A DNA stretch of 64,000 nucleotides from Pseudobdellovibrionaceae bacterium (GCA_013359135.1 JABWCN010000004.1:1-64000); one strand, 5' to 3'; numbered from the stretch's first letter, positions 33,528 to 43,480 are shown. Notes: generated by a model not told the origin, from the sequence alone. Numbers and translations are program-made.

Positions 33528-34709
33528 TTAAACTCTTTCAATAATAACTGATATACCTTGGCCTCCGCCAATACAAGCACTGCCAAGAGCATATTTAGCC
33601 TGTCTACGGTGAAGCTCATAAACTAGATGGTTCATGATTCTAGTTCCACTTGCGCCTAATGGATGACCAACGGCAATAGCCCCGCCATTCACATTCGTCT
33701 TTTCAGGATTAAGGCCCAATTCTTTTTCTACAGCTAAATATTGAGCCGAAAAAGCCTCATTCACTTCCACAAGATCCATTTGTTCTAGTTTTAATCCAGC
33801 TTTTTGCAAAGCGACTCTTGAGGAATAAGCTGGGCCAATTCCCATAATGGTAGGATCACAACCTACTGATGCCCATGAAATAATTCTCGCCATAGGCTTT
33901 AAACCCAACTCTTGAGCTTTACTTTCAGAGGTCAATAAACTCATAGCGGCGCCATCAACAATACCTGAAGCATTGCCAGCAGTAACAACACCATCTTTTT
34001 TAAACATAGGTTTTAATTGAGATAACTTTTCCAATGTAGTTTCTGATTTTGGATGTTCGTCTTTATCAACAACTAAAGTTCCCTTCTTGCTCTCGATAGT
34101 TACAGGAATAATTTCCTGGGCAAAGAAACCTTTATCAGCTGCTGCTTTATATCTAGCTTGTGATTGTAACGAATAGGTATCAATTGCAGTTCTTGAAATA
34201 CCATACTTAACAGCTAAGTTTTCAGCTGTGATTGCCATCGGTGTTTTTGCATAAGCATCAGTAAGAGCTGAAGTCATATAATCTTCAAGCTCGAAATTAC
34301 CCATTCTTACTCCTCCAAAACGAACTCCTCTGGCTATATAGGGAATTTGCGACATTTGCTCAACCCCACCGGCGAGAACAACAGCAGCTTCTCCCGTCAT
34401 GATCATTTGAGCCGCATTCACCCATGATTGAAATCCACTACCACATAATCTATTTACTGAATATGCTGGCACAGCCACGGGAAGACCCGTTTTTAAAGCA
34501 ATATGTTTTGGAATGTAAGCCGCATCACTTCCTGATTGAACTACATTTCCCAAGACTAAATGCTCTACTTTTTCTGGAGATAAACCTGCTTGAGTTAAAG
34601 TTGCCTTTGCTGCAGCCACTGACAAGTCAGTGGCTGAAACATCTTTCAAACTACCTCCGAAGGCTCCGAAGGGAGTTCTTTTGCCTGATATAAATACTAT
34701 TTTTTCCAT
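33528..34709 (-). CDS. Acetyl-CoA C-acetyltransferase (thiolase)
   Basis: A cytoplasmic thiolase II-type enzyme that condenses two acetyl-CoA to acetoacetyl-CoA or runs the reverse reaction. I start it at ATG 34709 (MEKIVFISGKRTPFG), the usual thiolase N-terminus, giving 393 residues; ten codons further upstream are open but unlike the family. The catalytic residues are visible: Cys in NRLCGSGFQSW, His in GGAIAVGHPLGASGTR, Cys in GSACIGGGQG. It diverges from purD with 42 nt between the starts. Confidence 0.95.
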   Translation of the reverse strand: MEKIVFISGKRTPFGAFGGSLKDVSATDLSVAAAKATLTQAGLSPEKVEHLVLGNVVQSGSDAAYIPKHIALKTGLPVAVPAYSVNRLCGSGFQSWVNAAQMIMTGEAAVVLAGGVEQMSQIPYIARGVRFGGVRMGNFELEDYMTSALTDAYAKTPMAITAENLAVKYGISRTAIDTYSLQSQARYKAAADKGFFAQEIIPVTIESKKGTLVVDKDEHPKSETTLEKLSQLKPMFKKDGVVTAGNASGIVDGAAMSLLTSESKAQELGLKPMARIISWASVGCDPTIMGIGPAYSSRVALQKAGLKLEQMDLVEVNEAFSAQYLAVEKELGLNPEKTNVNGGAIAVGHPLGASGTRIMNHLVYELHRRQAKYALGSACIGGGQGISVIIERV

Positions 34710-34751
34710 GGAAAAGAGATTAGTTTGAGATGCTATCATAGTAAAGGAGAG

Positions 34752-36020
34752 ATGATGAAAATTTTGATTCTAGGACAAGGCGGCAGAGAACATGCTCTAG
34801 TAAAGGCTTTTAAAAACTCTCCATTAGTGACAGAAATTCACGTTCTTCCTGGTAACGATGGAATGAAAAAAGAGGCCATTTGTCATCCTTTCGCCATGAC
34901 TGATTTTGAAAATATTTTGCAAATTTGCTTAAGAACTGAAATGGATTTTGTTTTTATTGGTCCAGAAGACCCATTAGTTATGGGTCTTGCAGATCAACTC
35001 AGAGAGCGAGGTATTTTAGTTGTAGGACCCAGCCAACAAGCTGCCATGCTAGAAGGAAGTAAAATTTTTTCTAAAGAATTTATGATGGAAGCCAAAGTAC
35101 CTACTGCGCCTTATTACGTGGTCACAAGTACGAACGAAGCGCTGCAAGCCTCAGCTCACTTTTCTCCTCCTTATGTTTTGAAAGCAGATGGTTTAGCTGC
35201 GGGAAAAGGAGTTTTCATTTGTAAAAGCCTACAAGAGTTGAAAATAGCTAGCGATAATTTATTTGAACAAAAAATTCTAGGAAAAGCTGGCAATGCAGCT
35301 TTATTAGAAAAATTTGAACCTGGATGGGAACTTAGTTATTTGGTCCTAACAAACGGTTCTGATTTTGTTTCACTTCCTTTAGCGCAAGATCACAAAAGAC
35401 TTAATGATAATAATGAAGGACCAAACACTGGTGGTATGGGGACCATTGCTCCACTACAAATAACCCAAGAGTTAAAATTAAAAATTGAAGAAACTATTAT
35501 CAAACCAAGTATTGAACTAATTCATAAAAAACAGTTTATCTACCGAGGCATCCTTTTCGTAGGTGTTATGGTAACCCAAGATGGCCCAAAAGTTTTAGAA
35601 TACAATGTCAGGCTCGGTGATCCAGAAACACAAGTAATTCTGCCATTAATCGATAGTGACATAGCTATGGTTATGAAAGATCTTGCCGAAGGAAAAATTT
35701 CATCTTTAAAATTTAAAAATTTATTTTCAGCCTGTGTTATCATGGCTAGTCCAGGGTATCCCGATAACACTGAAAAAAATGTTCCCATGGAGGGACTAGA
35801 AAACATCTATGAGTCCTCTAACTCTTATTTAATTCATGCTGGAACAAAACACGAGCAAGGAACTTGGAAAACCAATGGAGGAAGAGTTCTAGGTGCTCTT
35901 GGAATTGGTAGCACTTCAGACGAAGCCATTAAAAACGCTTATGAATTAACAAATAAAATAAGTTGGCGAGGCATGCAGTGGAGAAAAGATATTGGCAAAT
36001 ATTTTACCAGTTCCACCTAA
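34752..36020 (+). CDS. purD: Phosphoribosylamine-glycine ligase
   Basis: The GAR synthetase of purine biosynthesis, an ATP-grasp enzyme joining 5-phosphoribosylamine and glycine; 422 residues from ATG 34752 (or 34755), with AAAGGAGA just upstream. Motifs: MKILILGQGGREHALV, FIGPEDPLVMGLAD, YVLKADGLAAGKGV (ATP-grasp), NEGPNTGGMG and EYNVRLGDPETQVI. It stands alone rather than in a pur cluster. Its 3' end overlaps the convergent exported-protein gene by 17 nt. Confidence 0.97.
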   Translation: MMKILILGQGGREHALVKAFKNSPLVTEIHVLPGNDGMKKEAICHPFAMTDFENILQICLRTEMDFVFIGPEDPLVMGLADQLRERGILVVGPSQQAAMLEGSKIFSKEFMMEAKVPTAPYYVVTSTNEALQASAHFSPPYVLKADGLAAGKGVFICKSLQELKIASDNLFEQKILGKAGNAALLEKFEPGWELSYLVLTNGSDFVSLPLAQDHKRLNDNNEGPNTGGMGTIAPLQITQELKLKIEETIIKPSIELIHKKQFIYRGILFVGVMVTQDGPKVLEYNVRLGDPETQVILPLIDSDIAMVMKDLAEGKISSLKFKNLFSACVIMASPGYPDNTEKNVPMEGLENIYESSNSYLIHAGTKHEQGTWKTNGGRVLGALGIGSTSDEAIKNAYELTNKISWRGMQWRKDIGKYFTSST

Positions 36021-36807
36021 GTCCCATAGAACTTCTGTTCTCAAGACTATTCTTAGAGTGTGATACAACCAAATCCTTATTCTTAAAAATTTTTTCTGAA
36101 ACCTCAACACCCGTTTCATGTTTGGCGGAATCAACTTTAAATTGAGCATTTGTCCAGCCCTTGTATTCAATTCTAGCCTGAGATTGAAGAGCTAAATATT
36201 GAAACGAAATTTTGTGGTCGATGGAAGGTTGTCCCTGGTACAGAGGAGCCGACTTCAAAGAGGCTTCCACTTTCATAGCCTTTTCAACTTTATTTGCCGC
36301 TTTACCAAACGAAGAGTTTTTCACATCAGGAGAGTTGAGCCAATTTTGAATAGCCTGATCTCCAAATCGTCTAAAAACATCTGACTGATCTGTTGTTGGA
36401 GCTAAATTTTTAGGAATTGTTTTATTTAAATCCTTAAAGTATGGATCACTCAAATCAATATTTTTGGGAGCCAATATTTTTTTCCCACTGGCAATAGGTT
36501 TGATAATTGTTTTTAGACCAAATAATTCAATTTTTTTAGTTTTTTTAATTTTCTTCAGTTTACTTTCTGAATCTGAAGCAGAAGAGTATTTTTTTAATAA
36601 TCGCTTAAAGTAAAGTCTATCATTTAGAGGGGACATATCTTGAAGTTGATAAAACTGACTTTGAGGAGTTCTAAGCTGAGCTAAAGACTCAGTTATAGAG
36701 AAACTATTTGCCACAAACAACCATGAACTATTTCCCAAAAAAGGGGAATTTTTCAAAGAAAATAAGAAAAATATGCTCATCAAAAGGGTTTTAATCGTGT
36801 CTCTCAT
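36004..36807 (-). CDS. Exported hypothetical protein
   Basis: 267 residues with a hydrophobic N-terminus and a likely signal peptide. A Ser/Lys-rich section (KRLLKKYSSASDSESKLKKI) is followed by a less biased C-terminal part ending SMGLRWNW, where an aromatic last residue could suggest an outer-membrane association. No family recognised. The end overlaps purD; no good ribosome site is visible before the ATG, so the start is uncertain. Confidence 0.6.
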   Translation of the reverse strand: MRDTIKTLLMSIFFLFSLKNSPFLGNSSWLFVANSFSITESLAQLRTPQSQFYQLQDMSPLNDRLYFKRLLKKYSSASDSESKLKKIKKTKKIELFGLKTIIKPIASGKKILAPKNIDLSDPYFKDLNKTIPKNLAPTTDQSDVFRRFGDQAIQNWLNSPDVKNSSFGKAANKVEKAMKVEASLKSAPLYQGQPSIDHKISFQYLALQSQARIEYKGWTNAQFKVDSAKHETGVEVSEKIFKNKDLVVSHSKNSLENRSSMGLRWNW

Positions 36808-36905
36808 AATTACATTTTTAATAGTTCAATTTCTTTGCCAGGTGCATTTTCATTGCCCTAAGCCATAAATTAGATTTAGATCATTTTTCTCTTTCTGAGA
36901 CTATG

Positions 36906-36945
36906 AAAAAAAGACAGAGGCGCCTTAATGAGCCTGACTTTTTTT
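36906..36945. terminator. Orphan terminator-like hairpin upstream of a large gene
   Basis: AAAAAAAG (36906-36913) pairs with CTTTTTTT (36938-36945), continued by an interrupted GC stem (CAG-GGC with GCC-TG). No plus-strand gene ends before it. It lies 91 nt upstream of the 758-residue protein gene, so it may be a leader attenuator or the end of a small RNA. Confidence 0.5.
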
Positions 36946-37035
36946 GTATAATTTTCCTAAGTTTAGTTTTTTAAAGAGAAGGTAACTACTTAATGATAAA
37001 AGATTTATGCGGATAACTACGTGGGAGGTCTAACA

Positions 37036-39312
37036 ATGGGACAAAAATTTCAACTTAATTTTTTTAAAAAAATTCTGATCTACACTCTCATATTCACACT
37101 ACTTACTCCGCCGATTAATGTTCATGCACAGAACAAAAAAACTGATGACGATCTTTTTCCAATTATCATCACCAACCCTCAAAATCCAACAACTCCAAAT
37201 ACACCAACAACACCTAATTTACCAACAGACCCTGGGCTTCCCGGAATAGATCCAATTACTCTTCCTGGAACTGATCCTACTCTTCCTAACTTACCTGGGA
37301 TTTCTCCACTTCCAAGTTCTGGCTCTTTATTTCCGATTGGTGGAAGTAGTAGTATTTTTGGTTCTACATTTGGAACAAACACGATGCAAGCAGCTCAAGT
37401 TCCTAACGAGTTTTATTGTCCACTTTTTGAGAGTAATCCTTATGACTCTATTTTCAGAGCTATCGATGCTATGAACCAAGCCATGAAAATTAACTCTGAT
37501 TGCTCACCTCAGCAATCACAGTATAACGACTTTTATTCGAACAGTGAAAAAATAAGAAATCTCGTATTACAAATCCAACAATATACCCAAAATCCTGAAT
37601 TTATTGCTAACGCAAACACAAATGATATAGAACGCGTTGTTTACGATGCTGTTACTGGAGTTAATTCTATAGCGACTAACCTTAGCAACAACTCTTATTT
37701 TAACAAAAACTGCACTAGCAGTAAACCTTCTTTAGCCAATGCCGCTCTAGCAGCTAATGATATTTTAAATAATCTAGCTCCTGTGGGTTTGGTCATTGCT
37801 TCTTTATTCCCAGCTATTGGGACAGCCACAAAGATAGCTCTACTTGGTGGTGTTTACGCCTCAACTGCAGTTAAAGGTTTTCAAAATTTCATGGATAGTA
37901 ATACACTCAAAATGACTGACCCTGCGGTCAGTGCTGCAATTTTACAGAACACTTGCCAATACATCAAAATTAGACAAAAGATTGACTTTTTATTGCTCGG
38001 AGAAGAAGGCCGTCTTGATGAAATCAAAAGTGCTTACTTTACTAATATCGAAGCCTATAGAATCCGTTACAGCAATCCCTCAAGTCAGTTAGTACCTTTA
38101 ATGCAATATAAGTATCAAGCTGAAAAAACAGTCACTGATATTGAAGGACGCATTGTTGATGACAAGTACAATGTTAATTTTTTTCAAGCTAAAATAAAAT
38201 CTGCTGGCGATGACAAAGAAAGAATCTGTCTCATTGGTTCTACAATGGTAAAAAATAGTAAAGATGCAGAAACTTTTCCAGCAAGTGTCCTCAGAGTTTT
38301 GGAATCAGCGCTAGAAGCAACAAAACTTAATGGTGGTCAAGTAGATGCTCAAGCTCAAACAGAGTCTGATGAGTTCAGTATCGCATTAACTAAATCACGA
38401 AACAGACTGGGAATATTAACAGCCAAAGTTATCGGAGATGATAGCCCTGAAACAGAAAAAGCTATCCAATTGTGTGCTGAGGAAACAAAAACATGGTTGA
38501 AAAGAATTGCCGACACCATAATTTACTCTGAAAATTTGATAAATAAAGAAGCCAAAGAAGTAGAAGCTTTATTGAGCCAAAATGCTGATTACAAAGTTTG
38601 GAATGCCCAATACAAAAAATTAAAATCCGAAAAAGGAACTATGGATAAAGTTGTTAAAGTTCTTAAAGAAATGTCTAAGCCAAATGCTGTTTACATTCGT
38701 AGTGAATTGTCTCAGAGAGCTCAGCAATTAAGAGATTCATTATTTAAAAACGAATTCTTTTTTGCTAAATCACCTGTTTTAGAGTGGTTGGATTTTAATA
38801 TTGCCAGCTTTAGATCTTCATTCAACAGTTACAGAAATTATGTTGATTTACTACAAACTGGAGCTTTGAGTGTGAAGTCAGACAATTCATCTTCTCAAAC
38901 TACTGCAGTAGCTAAATCATCTGCTTATCAAGATTTTCTTTTAAAAAACTCTATCAAAAGTACTCCCAGACTGGAGAATTTAACTTTAAAAACTTTACCT
39001 AAGAATACCGAAGCATATAATGAAGCCTGTAAGCTTCTTAAAGATGCCTACCGTAGTTATAAACAAGCTAGTGATTATTTGGGTTCAGCTCAGTTTATGT
39101 GCGATATGATTGACCCTTACATAAATGATACTGGAAATGATATTATTGCTCTTTGTAAAGGTGGCAAAACTTTTAACTCTCCAAAAAAGTCTAAGGTCAC
39201 ACAATTGATTGAGGGATTGAGCAAAGATTATTTTTCTGCTTCTCTTTCTGCTGATAAATTCGCTGAATTAATCAGAGCTAAGCGAGCAGTCCTTAAATGC
39301 CCTATTCTTTAG
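37036..39312 (+). CDS. Large exported protein with Pro/Thr-rich linker
   Basis: 758 residues from ATG 37036, chosen because GGGAGG lies 8 nt upstream (a GTG at 37021 is also open). A signal peptide (cut near VHA) is followed by a low-complexity Pro/Thr/Asn linker (mature residues about 20-80), then a largely helical body with about a dozen cysteines and one hydrophobic stretch (APVGLVIASLFPAIGTA) that could insert in a membrane. I recognise no family. It probably acts at the cell surface; function unknown. It has its own terminator. Confidence 0.7.
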   Translation: MGQKFQLNFFKKILIYTLIFTLLTPPINVHAQNKKTDDDLFPIIITNPQNPTTPNTPTTPNLPTDPGLPGIDPITLPGTDPTLPNLPGISPLPSSGSLFPIGGSSSIFGSTFGTNTMQAAQVPNEFYCPLFESNPYDSIFRAIDAMNQAMKINSDCSPQQSQYNDFYSNSEKIRNLVLQIQQYTQNPEFIANANTNDIERVVYDAVTGVNSIATNLSNNSYFNKNCTSSKPSLANAALAANDILNNLAPVGLVIASLFPAIGTATKIALLGGVYASTAVKGFQNFMDSNTLKMTDPAVSAAILQNTCQYIKIRQKIDFLLLGEEGRLDEIKSAYFTNIEAYRIRYSNPSSQLVPLMQYKYQAEKTVTDIEGRIVDDKYNVNFFQAKIKSAGDDKERICLIGSTMVKNSKDAETFPASVLRVLESALEATKLNGGQVDAQAQTESDEFSIALTKSRNRLGILTAKVIGDDSPETEKAIQLCAEETKTWLKRIADTIIYSENLINKEAKEVEALLSQNADYKVWNAQYKKLKSEKGTMDKVVKVLKEMSKPNAVYIRSELSQRAQQLRDSLFKNEFFFAKSPVLEWLDFNIASFRSSFNSYRNYVDLLQTGALSVKSDNSSSQTTAVAKSSAYQDFLLKNSIKSTPRLENLTLKTLPKNTEAYNEACKLLKDAYRSYKQASDYLGSAQFMCDMIDPYINDTGNDIIALCKGGKTFNSPKKSKVTQLIEGLSKDYFSASLSADKFAELIRAKRAVLKCPIL

Positions 39313-39344
39313 TTTAGGTTTGAGATTTAAATTAAGATTTAAAC

Positions 39345-39372
39345 AAAGTGTCCCCAACTGGGCCACTTTTTA
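39345..39372 (+). terminator. Terminator of the large exported protein gene
   Basis: AAAGTG-T-CCC pairs with GGG-C-CACTTT around CAACT (one mismatch), followed by T residues, 33 nt after the stop codon. Confidence 0.75.
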
Positions 39373-39503
39373 TTGAGAAAATTTTAACAACTTAATTTTT
39401 TTTTGAAAGAATAAGACTTATGTCTTATTTAAATTTAAGTATTTTTGAGAAACGATTAAAGCCCCAACAGATCTTATCCGAAATTTTCTTCAGCGGGGTC
39501 AAA

Positions 39504-40610
39504 ATGAAACATATTTTTAAATTTATCTTAATTCTTACACTGATAACGGGTTGTGATCAGAAAAAGAAAGAATCCCAATCAGAAGAAACTAATCCATCAA
39601 CATCATCCGACGCTAAAATAAAATATCTCTATGTAACCACCGGAGCATGTTACTCTGGGGGAAATACCACTTTTACCACAACAACAGCTTCTAATCTGAT
39701 TTACCGCTTAAGTTTAAACAATGGACAAAAAAATTTGCAACTAGCTGACTACTATTCTTTACCAGGAAATCCAGGGGACTCACCTATTTCTTTGATTGAA
39801 CAGGACAGCGAAAATTTACTGGTCCTCGTTGAAAACACAATAGGTAGACGAATTGAAAAATTAGCAAAAACTAATAATCCTCCCAGACCATTATTTTCTT
39901 CCAACAGTACAGTTCTGAATAGTGTGCTCAGACAAATGATAAAAACATCTGATAATGGTTTACTCATTTCTAAAAGCTCTGGAATAGAAAAAATATCGAG
40001 CCAAGGCATGAGGATCGGAACTCCCTACGTAGCCAGCAACATGGGGGCAATGTGTGGCACTAATACCAATATTACTGCTCTAGCAACCACAACGACTGGC
40101 AAAATCTTCTTTACCAATGCTGTTACAGCAAATAATCGCTTTGGTGTTATTGCTGCTAATGGATATGCAACAGCTAATGATTGCTTAGCAGTGCAAGCGG
40201 CCCCTAATCCAAACTCTTTTCCTGTAGCCATTACCTTTATAGAAGCTTATCATCAGGTCATAGTAGCCTATGCTGGCAATAGTTTAAGCCCAGATATTAA
40301 CTCTATCTACGTATACGATTTTAATGATTCTACAAATGCGCTTAGTAATCCCACCAAACTCTATGATGCTAATACCTATATTAGCGCAGGGTACTTACTT
40401 TATGGAATCTCAGCAATGACTTACAACTCTGAAGACAGTTCCTTTTACGTTTCGACGGCTATTTCTTCTGCAACCACTGTGATTAATTATGTTATTGAAA
40501 AATTAAATTATAACCCTATTTCCAAAACCCTATCTCGAGTAGGAAGTATCCCTTTTTACAATTTCGGCGTTGATACTAAATGTATTTCTCACCTGCTTGT
40601 TGCTGAGTAG
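39504..40610 (+). CDS. Lipoprotein, possible beta-propeller
   Basis: 368 residues from ATG 39504, which gives a normal lipoprotein signal (MKHIFKFILILTLITGC); upstream codons from 39420 are open but would bury the signal peptide. The mature part begins with a charged linker (DQKKKESQSEE) and continues with repeated strands of the form TTTGKIFFTNAV and DINSIYVYDF that recall a beta-propeller. No family recognised. Lipid-anchored in the envelope; function unknown. Confidence 0.68.
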   Translation: MKHIFKFILILTLITGCDQKKKESQSEETNPSTSSDAKIKYLYVTTGACYSGGNTTFTTTTASNLIYRLSLNNGQKNLQLADYYSLPGNPGDSPISLIEQDSENLLVLVENTIGRRIEKLAKTNNPPRPLFSSNSTVLNSVLRQMIKTSDNGLLISKSSGIEKISSQGMRIGTPYVASNMGAMCGTNTNITALATTTTGKIFFTNAVTANNRFGVIAANGYATANDCLAVQAAPNPNSFPVAITFIEAYHQVIVAYAGNSLSPDINSIYVYDFNDSTNALSNPTKLYDANTYISAGYLLYGISAMTYNSEDSSFYVSTAISSATTVINYVIEKLNYNPISKTLSRVGSIPFYNFGVDTKCISHLLVAE

Positions 40611-40626
40611 ACTCTAGGTTTGTCCT

Positions 40627-41634
40627 TTACTCATCAAGTATAAAGTTAATAGGATCTACTGGCACGGAATTAATTCTTACTTCATAATGCAAGTGCGGGC
40701 CTGTAGAGCGGCCGGTGTTACCCACTGCTGCAATCACATCCCACTTACTGATTCTCTGTCCAACATGAACATAAATTTGAGAATTATGCCCAAAGCGGGT
40801 TGTCACTCCAAATCCATGATCTATAGACACCAATTTCCCATAACTTTCATCATAAGATGCAAATATCACTAAACCATCCGCTGGAGCATAAACTGGCGAC
40901 CCCGGTGAAGCAGCAATATCGAGCCCTGCATGCATAGTATTTTTACCAGTAAATGGATTCTGCCTGTAACCAAAGCCAGAAGTCAGCCAACCTCTTGCTG
41001 GCTTAATATTAGGGGTCGAATTCAGCAAGCTTTGACGCTCTGATAACCCTTCCCACAATTCAATCACGCTTTGTTCTTTAAGTTGAGTCTCCTTAACAGC
41101 TTTATCAATTCTAACGACAAGAGAGGCATAGTCTTTATCTGAGTTTTGCGAAGTCAACTCTCCTCGCTGTTCATTTAAAACTTTTGAAGGAGCGAAAATT
41201 TTGTCTTGATCATTCATTCCTTGAGTCGTTAAACGCTGATCCATTGGCTCATACTCCTCTCCATAAGGAGATGGTACTGTAGGCTTATTTCCCATGGTCA
41301 ATTTTGCAATTCTATCCTGAGCATCAACGTTGGTAATTAACTTCAACTTAGCGGTAAAAGATTTAACTCTTTCTAAGCTATTCTCCAGAGAATTAACCTT
41401 TGCTTCGACAACCTGAAATTGTTTTAATAGTTGAGCATTTTCTGCTTTTAGTTTTTTATTTTCTAACGCTTGCACTAACAAACCAAAATAATCTATTAAC
41501 CCAGTTGTTAAAACAAGAACAACAATTGATAACATTAAAAAAATAATCTTAGCTTTCGTAACAGAAACGACAATCTTCCTGGTCTTACCCTCTTGATTGG
41601 ACACTATAAAAAATGTGTAACTCTTTTTATTCAC
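40627..41634 (-). CDS. Membrane-anchored M23 (LytM) peptidase
   Basis: 335 residues: one N-terminal membrane helix (about 28-50), a coiled coil (about 55-115), a linker, and a C-terminal M23 domain. The domain has zinc ligands in MHAGLDIAASPGSPV (H, D) and GPHLHYEVR (HxH), plus RFGHNSQIYVHVGQRI. M23 enzymes cut peptidoglycan cross-bridges or peptide stems, or activate amidases. The topology (helix, coiled coil, LytM) resembles the envelope regulators MepM/EnvC. It follows the PP2C phosphatase gene by 11 nt and is probably co-transcribed with it. Confidence 0.92.
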   Translation of the reverse strand: MNKKSYTFFIVSNQEGKTRKIVVSVTKAKIIFLMLSIVVLVLTTGLIDYFGLLVQALENKKLKAENAQLLKQFQVVEAKVNSLENSLERVKSFTAKLKLITNVDAQDRIAKLTMGNKPTVPSPYGEEYEPMDQRLTTQGMNDQDKIFAPSKVLNEQRGELTSQNSDKDYASLVVRIDKAVKETQLKEQSVIELWEGLSERQSLLNSTPNIKPARGWLTSGFGYRQNPFTGKNTMHAGLDIAASPGSPVYAPADGLVIFASYDESYGKLVSIDHGFGVTTRFGHNSQIYVHVGQRISKWDVIAAVGNTGRSTGPHLHYEVRINSVPVDPINFILDE

Positions 41635-41645
41635 TTAAAATACCT

Positions 41646-42368
41646 TCATTCAAAATGTAAGATCAACACACTCACATTATCATCACCACCATTTTCCAAG
41701 GCTTGCTCAACACATTTCTTGAGAGCTTCTTCCGGTGCATGCTCGTTTAAAATTTCACTAATTCTACTGTCTGTGACTAAACTAGAAAGTCCATCCGAAC
41801 AAAGAAGATACGTCTCACCAGAAAATATCTCGCGCTCAAAAACATCTGGTTCAATATCTCTTTCATAACCAACACTACGAGTAATCACATTCCTGGCAAT
41901 TACTTGACTCGCTTGTTGCTCATTCAAAACTCCAGCTCGTATTTGTTCATTAATTAAAGAATGATCTTCTGTAATCTGCCACAAATAGGGTTTCTTAAAA
42001 AGATAACATCTAGAATCGCCAACATTTCCCACATATAAATGATTCTTACGGATATAACACATGACCATAGTCGTGCCCATTCCTGAAAGTTCTGGATTAT
42101 CTTTGGCTGCTTTATCAAAAATTCGATGAGAAGCCTCCTCATAGGCTTTAGCAATCACTTCACGCGGTGACCGTTCAAGAGACTCTGAGTCTTTAAAGAC
42201 TTCTTCAGCACATGTGACGGCCAAAGAAGAGGCTACTTCTCCTCCAGAATGCCCGCCCATGCCGTCAGCAACGATAAATACACCTAATTCAGAATTCAAC
42301 AATACCGAATCTTGATTAGACTCACGTTTTCTACCTTTATCAGAAAGTACCCAAGCATCAAATTTCAT
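41646..42368 (-). CDS. PP2C-type Ser/Thr protein phosphatase (Stp1/PrpC-like)
   Basis: A 240-residue soluble metal-dependent phosphatase with the family motifs in order: KGRKRESNQDSVL, VADGMGGHSGGEVASS (metal-binding Asp), VGDSRCYLF, LCSDGLSSLV and GGDDNVSVLIL. It reverses Ser/Thr kinase signalling. No kinase is in this window. It is the promoter-proximal gene of a pair with the M23 peptidase, which suggests a link between phosphorylation and cell-wall work. Confidence 0.94.
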   Translation of the reverse strand: MKFDAWVLSDKGRKRESNQDSVLLNSELGVFIVADGMGGHSGGEVASSLAVTCAEEVFKDSESLERSPREVIAKAYEEASHRIFDKAAKDNPELSGMGTTMVMCYIRKNHLYVGNVGDSRCYLFKKPYLWQITEDHSLINEQIRAGVLNEQQASQVIARNVITRSVGYERDIEPDVFEREIFSGETYLLCSDGLSSLVTDSRISEILNEHAPEEALKKCVEQALENGGDDNVSVLILHFE

Positions 42369-42485
42369 AGAATGATTATGTCACTTTGAGGCTAAGAGAG
42401 TCAAACTGACTATTTCTTTTTTTTCCCTACTTTTAGCGAGGAAAAAATAAGTTAATTTTTTCTAAGCATAGCCGATCTAGTTGTT

Positions 42486-43448
42486 GTGATAAAATTTAAT
42501 AGAAATTCTTTTTATTTCTTCTTTGTTCTCTCAGCCCTAATCCACTTTATTTTTTTTGGTGGTATGTCTTTTTTTCCAGAAAAAAAAGTGAATGAAGAGC
42601 AAGTGACAATCGATATTGTAACAATTCCTACCTCTGTAGCTGAAAATAAGGAGTTTCCTCAGAACAAGGTAGATTCAAATAAAATGAAACAAATTGTTGA
42701 ACAAAATGAAGAAGCTCTAAATAAAGAAGAATCAAAAAATGCCAAATATTACAGTAAAAACACACAATCTGTAACAAAAGAAACTACTACAAAAAACCGC
42801 GGAGAATTTAGAAATTCACGTGACACCATGACAGCAAGAACATCTGTAACACAACCCCATACCAAATCGTCACAAGTAAAAAAACAACAAAACCAAGCCA
42901 TTTCCGACCCAACACTGACTACAAAAAACTCTGGAATTGGTCTAAAAACAGAAAAATTTGATCCTTTTGCAGAATCAAGCAAGAATTTTAAGGCTAGAAG
43001 TCTGGAAACTATGATGGGAACAACTCCCTCTAATAGTTTTGCCTCTGGAATGGCTAGCCAAACTCAAGATTATCTAAAAAATACTGAGTTAGGGGTTGAA
43101 ACTGTATTAAATACTAAAGAATTTAAGTACTATACCTATTTCAATCGTATTCGCCGACAGCTTTCTTTACACTGGGAACCTAAGGTCAGGGAAAAACTCA
43201 CAAATATGTTTCGCAAAGGAAGATCCATAGCCTCTGATCAAGATCGTATTACTAAATTATTGATATATTTGAACCCAAATGGAGTTTTAGTCAAAGTACA
43301 AGTGTTGAGTGACTCTGGAGTCAGAGATCTGGATGAAGCTGCAATTGAAGCCTTTAAATCTGCTGCCCCATTTCCTAACCCCCCTAGAGGCATTGTCGAT
43401 ACCGATGGTACTGTCAAAATTCGCTGGGATTTTATCCTAGAGTCCTAG
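42486..43448 (+). CDS. TonB/TolA-like energy-transducing protein
   Basis: 320 residues: a short cytoplasmic start, one membrane helix (about 8-27), a long Lys/Thr/Gln-rich periplasmic linker, and a C-terminal TonB domain (about 215-320) with RIRRQLSLHWEP, VLVKVQVLSDSGVRDLDEAA and KSAAPFPNPP. It should carry energy from an ExbBD- or TolQR-like motor to the outer membrane; no motor genes are nearby. The start is GTG without a clear ribosome site. Confidence 0.83.
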   Translation: MIKFNRNSFYFFFVLSALIHFIFFGGMSFFPEKKVNEEQVTIDIVTIPTSVAENKEFPQNKVDSNKMKQIVEQNEEALNKEESKNAKYYSKNTQSVTKETTTKNRGEFRNSRDTMTARTSVTQPHTKSSQVKKQQNQAISDPTLTTKNSGIGLKTEKFDPFAESSKNFKARSLETMMGTTPSNSFASGMASQTQDYLKNTELGVETVLNTKEFKYYTYFNRIRRQLSLHWEPKVREKLTNMFRKGRSIASDQDRITKLLIYLNPNGVLVKVQVLSDSGVRDLDEAAIEAFKSAAPFPNPPRGIVDTDGTVKIRWDFILES

Positions 43449-43454
43449 AGCCCC

Positions 43455-43480
43455 TAAGACTAGAGTCTTAACTTAATTTT
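43455..43480 (+). terminator. Probable terminator of the TonB-like gene
   Basis: TAAGACT and AGTCTTA form a 7-bp stem almost without a loop 7 nt after the stop, followed by AC and TTAATTTTT. The tight loop means an inner pair must open. Confidence 0.4.

Noticed and set aside
42399-42411. AGTCA-AAC-TGACT repeat between the PP2C and TonB-like genes
   Set aside because: Only 5-bp arms; such repeats are expected by chance in a window of this size.
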